This document shows, in pieces, positions 8,346 through 15,757 of a stretch of DNA of 64,000 bases. The notes under the pieces are model-generated. The model did no database searches and was not told the DNA's origin. It saw only the letters and a program-made list of their open reading frames with translations. Made by a program: the position numbers and the translations under genes. The DNA is from Streptomyces sp. CT34 (GTDB taxonomy: Bacteria; Actinomycetota; Actinomycetes; Streptomycetales; Streptomycetaceae), in the NCBI RefSeq assembly GCF_000805335.1, contig NZ_KN708638.1, positions 93,822 to 157,821 on the forward strand, written 5' to 3'. Every line of letters begins with the position of its first letter. The first letter of the stretch is position 1.

Positions 8346-8948
8346 CTATCGCTCCAGGAATGGTCGCAGTGCCATCTTGGTGGCCTCCTGCATCCGCCGC
8401 TGGAGTCGCTGCGGATCGGTCAAGGCGTCCGGCTCGGCGAGCAGTACTTGCAGTGCGCCGGTGACCGCGCCGATGAAGGCCCCGACCATGGCGGCCGCCT
8501 GCGCCGCGTCCAGCTCGTCGGGGAACGCCTCTTGCAGGTGTCGAGCGATCTCCAGTTGGGCGTCCAACTGCTCTTGCAGTGCCCTTCCGCGTACGGCGGG
8601 AACGGACTGTGTGAGCCGCATCCGGAGGCGGGCCATGGGGCCGGCCATCTCCGTGTTGGTCTCGTTGACGTCCTGTAGCGCCCGCAGCAGCAGGTCTGCG
8701 GGGCGGTCTGCGGGCTTGCGCGCCTCGATCGCGGCGACTGCGGCGGCGACACGGGCATCGCTTTCCGGGAAGAGCAGCTCTTCCTTGCTCGCGAAGTAGC
8801 TGAAGAAGGTCCGTGTGCCGATCTCTGCCGCGTCGGCGATGTCGGCGATCGTCGTTCCCTCGTAGCCGTGGCGCTCGAAGAGGTCGGCGGCGGCGTCGAT
8901 GATCGCTTGCCGGGTGCGTTCCCGTTTGCGCTCACGATGTGAGGTCAT
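8346..8948 (-). CDS. TetR-family regulator of the divergent FAD monooxygenase
   Basis: The 200-residue protein has an N-terminal TetR domain (RTRQAIIDAAADLFERHGYE, TTIADIADAAEIGTRTFFSYFASKEEL) and a helical C-terminal ligand domain. The ATG at 8948 (MTSHRERKRERTR) is the natural start. It is divergent from the monooxygenase at 9024 with a perfect palindrome between them, so local repression relieved by a small hydrophobic ligand is likely. Confidence 0.9.
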   Translation of the reverse strand: MTSHRERKRERTRQAIIDAAADLFERHGYEGTTIADIADAAEIGTRTFFSYFASKEELLFPESDARVAAAVAAIEARKPADRPADLLLRALQDVNETNTEMAGPMARLRMRLTQSVPAVRGRALQEQLDAQLEIARHLQEAFPDELDAAQAAAMVGAFIGAVTGALQVLLAEPDALTDPQRLQRRMQEATKMALRPFLER

Positions 8949-8990
8949 GCCGGAGAGTTTACCGCACTCACTGCGGAAACGCACTCATTG

Positions 8991-9015
8991 CATATCTGCA
9001 CTGCGTGCAGATATG
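8991..9015. promoter_or_regulatory. Perfect palindromic operator between TetR and monooxygenase genes
   Basis: Perfect 11-bp arms (CATATCTGCAC / GTGCAGATATG) around TGC lie 9 bases before the monooxygenase ATG. Upstream there are also two direct CGCACTCA repeats (from 8963). This is the expected site for the adjacent TetR protein; it would block transcription or initiation of the monooxygenase. Confidence 0.8.
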
Positions 9016-9023
9016 GTGCGTCC

Positions 9024-10202
9024 ATGGCGACTCGAGCCGTTCTGATCTCCGGAGCCGGCATCGCCGGCCCCACGCTCGCGTACTGGCTGGCCCGCCACGG
9101 GTTCCGGCCGACCGTCGTGGAGCGCGCGCAGGGCCTGCGCTCCAGCGGCAGCCCGGTCGACGTCCGCGGCCCGGCCGTCTCGGTCGCCGAGCGGATGGGG
9201 ATCATGCCCCGGCTGCGGGCCGCGGGCACCGAGGTGACGGAACTGAGCTTCGTCAACGACTTCGGCCGCCGGGTCGGCCGCATCCCGATGAGGCCGATGG
9301 ATGACTCGGTCGAGCTGCCCCGGTTCGATCTCGCGGCGATCCTCTTCGAGGCGGCACGCGACGAGGCGGAGTTCCTCTTCCAGGACTCCATCGCCACGCT
9401 GCACCAGGACGTGGGCGGCGTCGATGTCACCTTCGAGCAGGCCCCACCGCGCCGGTTCGACCTGGTCATCGGTGCCGACGGGCTGCACTCACGGACCCGC
9501 CGACTCGCCTTCGGCCCCGAAGCTGCTTACGTCCGGCACATGGGGGTCTGGGTCGCCACCATTCCCGCGGACGGCCTGAGTCTCGACCGGCACAAGGTTC
9601 TCCTGCACAATTCGCCCGGCCGGGCCGTCTCGCTGCACCCCGGCCGCGGGAAGGCCATGGCAGCGTTCATGTACCGCGGGCCCGGCGATGACAGCTTCGA
9701 CCACCGCAACACCGACGACCACAAGCACCGCCTTATCGAGGCGTACACCGGCGCCGGTTGGCGCATCCCCGAGCTCCTCCAGCGGGTGCGCGAGGTCGAC
9801 CACGACCTCTACTTCGACTCGGTGAGCCAGGTCCGGCTGGATCGATGGTCCTCCCGCCGGGTGGCGCTGCTCGGCGACGCCGCCTCGTGCGTATCGCTCT
9901 TCGGAGACGGCTCGACCCTGGCGATGGCCGGGGCGTCGACGCTCGCCAAGGCGCTGGCCGCGACACCGGCGGACCACGAGGCGGCATTCCGGCGCTACGA
10001 AAGCGAGCACCGGCGGCTGGTAGCACCCAAGCAGCGCGCCGTCGGGCAGGCGACCGCGCTGCTCATCCCGGCCAGCCGATCGGGCATCGCGGCCCGGAAC
10101 GCGGCGACACGACTCTGGCCCCTCGCATCAGGTGCGCGGACGGTACGCCGGGCACTGTGCGGGCGCCGCGCGGCCTCGACTGATCAGGAACCGTCCAAAT
10201 GA
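9024..10202 (+). CDS. FAD-dependent monooxygenase
   Basis: The 392-residue protein has the Rossmann FAD motif near its start (VLISGAGIAGPTLAYWLARHG), the DG motif (DLVIGADGLHSRTRR), and the second FAD motif (RVALLGDAASCVSLFGDGST). This is the layout of aromatic hydroxylases and the TetX-like group, which use FAD and NAD(P)H. The substrate is unknown; oxidation of an aromatic compound or antibiotic is plausible. The ATG at 9024 directly follows the operator palindrome. It is regulated by the divergent TetR gene. Confidence 0.9.
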   Translation: MATRAVLISGAGIAGPTLAYWLARHGFRPTVVERAQGLRSSGSPVDVRGPAVSVAERMGIMPRLRAAGTEVTELSFVNDFGRRVGRIPMRPMDDSVELPRFDLAAILFEAARDEAEFLFQDSIATLHQDVGGVDVTFEQAPPRRFDLVIGADGLHSRTRRLAFGPEAAYVRHMGVWVATIPADGLSLDRHKVLLHNSPGRAVSLHPGRGKAMAAFMYRGPGDDSFDHRNTDDHKHRLIEAYTGAGWRIPELLQRVREVDHDLYFDSVSQVRLDRWSSRRVALLGDAASCVSLFGDGSTLAMAGASTLAKALAATPADHEAAFRRYESEHRRLVAPKQRAVGQATALLIPASRSGIAARNAATRLWPLASGARTVRRALCGRRAASTDQEPSK

Positions 10203-10308
10203 TCACCACGCCGTTCGGAGCAGGGACGTCATCTGCGCATTCCAGAAGTGGATCTTGCTGTGTGAAGATCCACTTCGGTTGCGTCGGACGGCTCAAGCCG
10301 TACTTCGG

Positions 10309-10530
10309 GGTCGAGTGGGGCCGACGTCATCCTTGCCGACAAGCGACTTGACTAGTGAACAACACAGCAGGGCCTGGCAGACCAGGATGCCGTTGCGGGG
10401 CCTGAGCACGGCCAGGCGCTCGCGCGGACGGAGGGTCAGTTTGGCCACGCCCAGCCGGCCCGCGCGGGACAAGGCTTCGACCAAGAGCGCGTAGCGGCGC
10501 TGCGCAGCGGGGGTGGAGGCCCTTCCGACC
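10309..10530 (-). pseudogene. Fragment of a bacterial Ku (NHEJ) gene
   Basis: The minus strand encodes RYALLVEALSRAGRLGVAKL followed by TLRPRERLAVLRPRNGILV. This corresponds to the conserved YALLREALRxSGRVAVAxxVLRxREHLxxLRP region of bacterial Ku. The beta-barrel N-terminus and the C-terminal extension are absent. No ligD is nearby. It is a short decayed fragment. Confidence 0.6.
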
Positions 10531-10797
10531 CGATGCACGCTCAAGGTGGCTTCCCAGGGAGGTAGTCGGCGTCCCGCGAGCTCGTCGAATACCCCCTTGC
10601 CTCCCTGGTCAGAGTAGGGCCTATCTGCACGTCGTCCCGGCGCGACCAGGAACGCGACCAGAGGCGCGACTAGCACTCCAGTTGGTTTCGCGATCTTGCG
10701 CTGGACCCGGACCAGGCGTTCGCTGACACTACGGCAGGCGTCGGTAGCCGGGATGTGGGGCGATTGGCCGCCGCTATCACCTCTGATCTGGTAGCGG

Positions 10798-11688
10798 TCA
10801 GATACGTGCTTGGCGTTTGAGCAGGTCTGTGACGGCGTCGGCCACCGCGTCAGGACGGTCCATCGGGATCGTGGTGTGCGAGGCGTCCTTGAGACAGCGG
10901 TATTCGCCTTGCGGTCCGTCGGCTGCGATCGCCTTGAAGAGGCGCTGCGTGGCGTCGATCTGCTCTTGCAGGTCGGCATCGGACTGGAACATGCGTTGGC
11001 CGGGATCGAAGCTGGTCGCCCCGAGCACTGTCACGGGGGCGTCGGGCAGGGTGCCTCCGGCGCGGAGCTCCGACAGGACGGCATGCATGTTGCTGCCTTC
11101 GCGTAGTCCGGCCAGGAGGCCGGCTGGGCTGGTGTGCCGGTCGATGAGTTGCTCGCGGAGCAGATCCGGCCAGGCGGCGAGCATCCGTGTGAACAGTTGC
11201 CGGACGTGCACGACGATTTCCGGGGTCGGCTCCGGCATCGGGGCATCCGATGGCCGGGTGTTGGACAGCCGCAGGCGTTCGGGCATGAAGGTGTCCCAGT
11301 CTTCGTGAGCGGGCTCCAGGAGCACCAGCCCCGCGACGTCACGGGGGAAGCGTTGTGCGTACCTTCGGGCGTATGCGCCGCCCAGGGAGTGCCCGACCAG
11401 TACGTACGGTGCCGGTATGTCGGCTGCATATAGGAGGTCCCGCAGTTCGTCGGTGACCTCATGGGCCGTACGGGGCAGCGCGATGTCGTCGCTCCAGCCG
11501 GTGCCTGACCGGTCGTACAGCACGGACGTGGTCAGTGCGGCGACGCGCTCGTGGACCTTCAGGTAATCAAGCCCGACCATGCCGCTGCCTGGCAGAAACA
11601 CCACGGCCGGAGCGCCGGTGCCTGAACGATGCAGCCACAGCGAACGGCCCGCCACGTCGACATGCTGCCCAAAGCCAATTGGTCTCAT
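10798..11688 (-). CDS. Alpha/beta hydrolase
   Basis: The 296-residue cytoplasmic protein has the oxyanion segment FLPGSGMVG, a YDRSGTGWSD strand-loop, the nucleophile elbow VGHSLGGAYARRYA, and a late ASHTTIPMDRPDAV histidine. It belongs to the broad alpha/beta-hydrolase fold (esterase or haloperoxidase-like group); the substrate is unknown. The ATG at 11688 (MRPIGFGQHVDVAGRS) is chosen because upstream residues are not domain-like. It is divergent from an HTH regulator at 11717, which probably controls it. Confidence 0.85.
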   Translation of the reverse strand: MRPIGFGQHVDVAGRSLWLHRSGTGAPAVVFLPGSGMVGLDYLKVHERVAALTTSVLYDRSGTGWSDDIALPRTAHEVTDELRDLLYAADIPAPYVLVGHSLGGAYARRYAQRFPRDVAGLVLLEPAHEDWDTFMPERLRLSNTRPSDAPMPEPTPEIVVHVRQLFTRMLAAWPDLLREQLIDRHTSPAGLLAGLREGSNMHAVLSELRAGGTLPDAPVTVLGATSFDPGQRMFQSDADLQEQIDATQRLFKAIAADGPQGEYRCLKDASHTTIPMDRPDAVADAVTDLLKRQARI

Positions 11689-11716
11689 ACTTGAGAAAAA
11701 TAGCACGTGTGAGAGA
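11689..11716. promoter_or_regulatory. Short divergent promoter region
   Basis: The 28-bp AT-richer gap between the hydrolase and the HTH regulator includes a CACGTG palindrome. Both start sites must overlap here, so the regulator likely binds within it. Inferred from position. Confidence 0.35.
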
Positions 11717-12286
11717 ATGCTGCCGATGGATGCGATAGAACTTCTCCTGCACCCGGTTCGACTGCGCATTGTGCATGCGGTTTTTGACGAACGACCCTTT
11801 GCCACAACTGAGTTGTGCGAGCTGTTGCCGGATGTCTCGAAGGCCACCATCTACCGGCAGGTGGGGTTGCTCGCCGAGGGCGGCCTGCTTGAGGTCGTCA
11901 GCGAGGAGCGGATTCGCGGGACCGTTGAGCGCCACTACCGCCTGCGTCGCGCAAGGGCAGTGATCGACGCCGAGGTCACCGCGGAGATGAGCCTCGAAGA
12001 TCACCGGCGCGGTTTCACCGCCGTTGTCGCGTCGGTGCTGGCCGAGTTCGATCTCTACGTGGGCAGGGCTGATACTGACCCGGCGGCCGACAAGGCTGCC
12101 TACCTGCAGTCCTCACTATGGCTCAGCGACGCCGAGAAGGCCGAACTCATCGACGAGGTCGCCGCTTCCCTTCGGTCGAGGTTCGCCAACGCCCCCGCCC
12201 CGGAACGGAAGCGGCACCTGCTCACCGCCATCCTGTTCCCAACCGAAGACAACACCCCCGTCACTGGCAGGCGGCACGAAGCCTGA
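11717..12286 (+). CDS. ArsR-like winged-helix regulator with C-terminal ligand domain
   Basis: The 189-residue protein begins MLPMDAIELLLHPVRLRIVH and carries a winged-helix domain (ATTELCELLPDVSKATIYRQ, VGLLAEGGLLEVV). An extended C-terminal helical domain (about residues 85-180) resembles the effector-binding part of helix-turn-helix proteins near hydrolases. It has no obvious metal-binding cysteine pair. It is divergent from the alpha/beta hydrolase. The ATG at 11717 or 11726 could start translation. Confidence 0.8.
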   Translation: MLPMDAIELLLHPVRLRIVHAVFDERPFATTELCELLPDVSKATIYRQVGLLAEGGLLEVVSEERIRGTVERHYRLRRARAVIDAEVTAEMSLEDHRRGFTAVVASVLAEFDLYVGRADTDPAADKAAYLQSSLWLSDAEKAELIDEVAASLRSRFANAPAPERKRHLLTAILFPTEDNTPVTGRRHEA

Positions 12287-12439
12287 GCGACCCGGCCGCC
12301 GGCACTGCACCAAGGCTTGATAGACCTTCAGCGACTTGGAGGTCGAACCGCTTGTTCATGTCGAGTCGGAAGACGCCGTACGGGTTGACGTTCGGTCAGA
12401 ACAGGGCGGTCAGCCCGCACCAGTCGCCGTCGCCTGCTG

Positions 12440-12905
12440 CGCTACGTCTGCTGGGACGCTGATGCGGTCCGCGACGACCTGCGCGCGTACGTCGCCGACC
12501 ACCTCGGGGCTGACGACTCCCCGTTCTCGTTGTCGACGAGACCGGCTTTGTGAAGAAAGGCCGGTCCTCGGCAGGGGTGCAGCGGCAGTACACCGGCACC
12601 GCGGGACGCATCGATAACGCCCAGGTCGGCAAGTTTCTCGCCCTGACGACCAGCCGGGGACGGGCGCTGCTCGACCGAGGGCTCTACCCCCAGAGCACTC
12701 CTGGTCCAACGACTTCGGACGCCGCAACACGGCCGGGGTCCCCAAGGACGTCCAGTTCGCGACGAAGCCCCGTCCGGCAACCGAGATGATCGAGGCCGCG
12801 TGGGACGCCGGGATCACCGCCTCCTGGGTGACCGGGCAGTGAAGCCTACGGCCAGGACCCCCAGCTCCGCGCTGCCCTCGAGGCACGCGGCATCGGCTGC
12901 ACATC
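12440..12905 (+). pseudogene. IS701-family transposase, multiply frameshifted
   Basis: Across all three plus frames one reads WDADAVRDDLRAYVADHLG, then [64 protein letters not shown] and AYGQDPQLRAALEARGIG. This is the DDE core order of IS701-type transposases from Streptomyces. Several indels and a stop inside the DEAYGxD motif make it inactive. Neither terminus is visible. The 12,287-12,439 stretch before it holds nothing I recognise. Confidence 0.85.
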
Positions 12906-12906
12906 G

Positions 12907-13245
12907 CCATCATCCCTGTCAGGTACACCAGGTCGGACGCCGCGCTGCGCGTCGCTTTGTGTGTCGCTTCGGCGCCGTCGGCCTCGGGGAGGGCCAGCCC
13001 TGTCGACCAGGAATGCGGCGGCCATCGGCCGGGCGTTGCCGCCGCCGGGGTTGAGCCCTTGCCCGCCGGTCGGCGGGGGATGTGGGCTGCGTCGCCGGCC
13101 AGCAACACCCGGTCGATCCGGTGGCTAACACCCGGTCGATCCCGTGGCGCTCGGCCTGCCGGGTGGCGTCGCCGAAGCGGGAGAGCCGACGCGGCCAGTG
13201 CGCACCGACGTCGGTGCCGGCGATGGCCCCGCACCCGTGGTGGCC
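12907..13245 (-). pseudogene. Remnant of an FAD-dependent monooxygenase C-terminus
   Basis: The minus strand encodes HGIDRVLLAGDAAHIPRRPA, then GKG, and in another frame GLNPGGGNARPMAAAFLVDR. This is the FAD-binding GDAAHxxPPxGGQGLN motif of aromatic hydroxylases. A tandem 22-base duplication (around the HGIDRVL codons, 13,102-13,147) and frameshifts disrupt it. It is unrelated in sequence to the intact monooxygenase at 9024. Confidence 0.65.
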
Positions 13246-13571
13246 GCCCGGAGATCTCAGGGCGACAGGCCCTGCGACGCATCACCGCAGGCCCGAACGG
13301 GACGCAGATCACACAGCGAGCCCCTGGGCTGCGGCTCCGGATTCCCCTACCGTTATCGACATAACAGCCAAAACGGACTATTCGCGTCCGATCCGTCACA
13401 TGGAGTAGGCGAAACAGGAGCAGGCGCATCAGTCGCCGCATCCGCCCGCCGCGGCCTGAGCCCACGATGACCATCGCGCAGCCCGCTGCCCCGCCCCGCC
13501 GTGTGCGGCACACCACCACCCATCACCACTGAACAGGCATGCCCGCCGGGGTGCCGTTGGAGGGACCTGCT

Positions 13572-14486
13572 GTGGCATTTGCCAGTGCGAAGAAAACGGC
13601 AGCCGCCGTTGCGGTGGCGCTCACCGGAGCCACCCTGGCGGCGTGCGGAGCGCATGCGGCACAGACGTCGTCGGCAGCCGGGCCGTCGTCCACCTCAGCG
13701 CCCCGGCTCATCGCCGCCACCGGCTCGGCCTCCCCTTCCCCGATCCCGTCGCACAGCGCGTCGCCCTCGGCACCGAGCACCGCGCCGTCATCCTCGTCGC
13801 CCGCCGCCCCCTCCTCCCCGGCCCCCGCCTCGCCGACTGGCCCGGGCAGCACTTCCACCACCTCGTCGAGCGGGTTCACGGTGAGCAACGCGCTCCAGTT
13901 CCGTACCCAGGACGGCGGCAGGTCTGTCGCGCTGACCTTCGACGACGGCCCCGACCCGCGCTGGACGCCGAAGGTACTGGCGCTGCTGGCCCAGCACCAT
14001 GCCAAGGCCACGTTCTGCGAGATCGGCCCGAACGCGCAGCGCTACCCCTACCTCACCAAGGCGATAGCCGCCGCCGGTGACCGGCTGTGCGACCACTCCG
14101 TGCACCACAACGAGCGGCAGAGCAGCATGCCGCTGGACTACAACATCCACGAGATAGCCGACGCCCAGCGGGAGATATCCAACGCGGCCGGTCCCGGGGC
14201 CAAGGTCTGGTACTACCGGGCACCCGGCGGTGACTTCAAACCCGCCATCCGCAACATCGCCGCCCAGCATGGACTTCGGTCCATCGCCTGGAGCGACGAC
14301 TCCAACGACTGGAAGCGACCGGGCGTCGAGGCCATCCTGCAGAACATCAACCGGAACCTGCACCCCGGCTCGATCATCCTGATGCACGACGGCGGTGGCG
14401 ACCGCTCGCAGAGCGTCGCAGCGCTCGCCAAGCTGCTGGATCAGCTGGACGCCCAGGGCTACACCTACAGCTTCCCCAGCCGCTGA
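13572..14486 (+). CDS. Secreted polysaccharide deacetylase (NodB family) lipoprotein
   Basis: The 304-residue protein has a signal sequence ending at a lipobox cysteine (TGATLAAC), a Ser/Pro/Thr-rich linker (about residues 30-105), and a complete NodB domain. Motifs are VALTFDDGPDP, DHSVHHNE (HSxxH), YYRAPGGD, WSDDSNDW and IILMHDGGG, so the metal site and catalytic residues are intact. It probably deacetylates peptidoglycan or another surface polymer outside the membrane. GTG start at 13572 with GGAGGG about 7 bases upstream. The 13,246-13,571 region before it has no recognisable gene. Confidence 0.88.
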   Translation: MAFASAKKTAAAVAVALTGATLAACGAHAAQTSSAAGPSSTSAPRLIAATGSASPSPIPSHSASPSAPSTAPSSSSPAAPSSPAPASPTGPGSTSTTSSSGFTVSNALQFRTQDGGRSVALTFDDGPDPRWTPKVLALLAQHHAKATFCEIGPNAQRYPYLTKAIAAAGDRLCDHSVHHNERQSSMPLDYNIHEIADAQREISNAAGPGAKVWYYRAPGGDFKPAIRNIAAQHGLRSIAWSDDSNDWKRPGVEAILQNINRNLHPGSIILMHDGGGDRSQSVAALAKLLDQLDAQGYTYSFPSR

Positions 14487-15107
14487 ACCCACCCACAACC
14501 CCCTCCTACCCCAGCGCCGGGAACAACCCGCACCGCAAACCCGCCCGCCACACCATGGTCCGTCGAGCAGACACCACGGACGCACGGTCGGGCGGGCGGG
14601 GCGGGCACTGCTCGCTGTCCTCCGACGGACTGGCGGCGCTCACCCTCACCGAGGCCGGGCAACTGCCGGACGGCGACGACACGAGCAGAGCCCGGCAGCG
14701 ACGCAACGCCCAACAAGCCCGCAGCAGAGCGGGCCAGCCCCCCGACAGCCAGGCAGCCGGACAACGGACAACGCAGGACGAGGTCGCCCGGACCCGCCCG
14801 GGCCGAACCAGCTCGCAGCACCCCAATGATCAGCAACGACCGGGCGGCAGCCGCGACGTCGTCTCGTAGCTTGCGCGGCAGCCGTGCCGTCATCGTTCCC
14901 GACGGGATCACGAGATCTCCTCGGTCACCATCACGGCCAAGGTGGGCCAGCGGGCCCCAGGGCAACGGGATCGGGTGCTTCCGCTACGGCAGGTCGAGCA
15001 GGTGCCTGGTCTTCGAGCCGAACAAGGTGGAGTGCACGGTTCCCACCGGGGTGCCGGGCACGTTGATAGGGCTCGTCGACATTGGCTCTGACCGCAGCCC
15101 TGTCGAG
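14487..15107. other. Region without recognisable gene
   Basis: The stretch carries only overlapping low-complexity ORFs in several frames. I see no domain, RNA gene or clear terminator. Fragments near 14,880-15,110 look coding-like but match nothing I recognise. Confidence 0.5.
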
Positions 15108-15123
15108 CTAGACGATTGAGGAT

Positions 15124-15530
15124 GTGCTGTTGGCCGGGATCGATGTGCGAGTGGAGCACGTCGACGATGCCTCCGGCGGCCTGGTGCTGGAGGCGGTGTC
15201 CACGGGGCGTCGGGCCGTTGCCCGGACTGCCGAAAGCGGGCCGAACGCGTCCACAGTACGTACCAACGCTCCCTGGACGAGACGCCGTTGGGTCCGCGTC
15301 GAGTCACAATCCGGCTCCGGGTGCGATGGTTCTTCTGTGATCGACCACGCTGTTCGCGCCGGACGTTCGTCGAGCAAGTCGGCGGGCTGACCGAGCGGTA
15401 CCGCTGGTCGAGCATCGGGATGACGGGCTGGCCCTGGTCGATCGCGGTGGAACTGGGTGGCCGTCCGGTCGCGCGGCTGTGCCGCAAACTGCGGATGGCC
15501 GCGGGCCGGACCCGGCATGTCCGCCCGTAG
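15124..15530 (+). pseudogene. ISL3-family transposase N-terminal fragment
   Basis: Joined across two frames, the plus strand gives VEHVDDASGGLVLEAVSTGR, then RRVTIRLRVRWFFCDRPRCS followed by RRTFVEQVGGLTERY. This is the N-terminal region of ISL3 transposases just before the DDE domain. The zinc-knuckle cysteines are partly lost through a frameshift, and the DDE domain is missing. Confidence 0.75.
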
Positions 15531-15711
15531 GGGCCGCTCGCCTCGGTCGTCCGTGGTGCCGCCGGCGAGGCGCCGGGCCGGAGTGCTTACCGAGGCGCAC
15601 AGCGTACCGACGGTGAAGTCGGTGACATCCTGTCACCACCCGTGTGCGGCAGGACCGTTCACCGGACAGGCCCGCGCGCAGTCGCAGGCCGCGGGCGGTA
15701 GCGGGTGTGCT

Positions 15712-15741
15712 GCCGGCACCGCCGTGGTGGGCGGTGCCGGC
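15712..15741. terminator. Terminator hairpin of the LuxC/LuxE-like operon
   Basis: Perfect 12-bp arms (GCCGGCACCGCC / GGCGGTGCCGGC) around GTGGTG lie 17 bases after the operon's last stop. A short perfect inverted repeat, GTGACA-TCC-TGTCAC, lies further down at 15622-15636. Confidence 0.75.
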
Positions 15742-15757
15742 GGTGAGGTGCGGTGCG

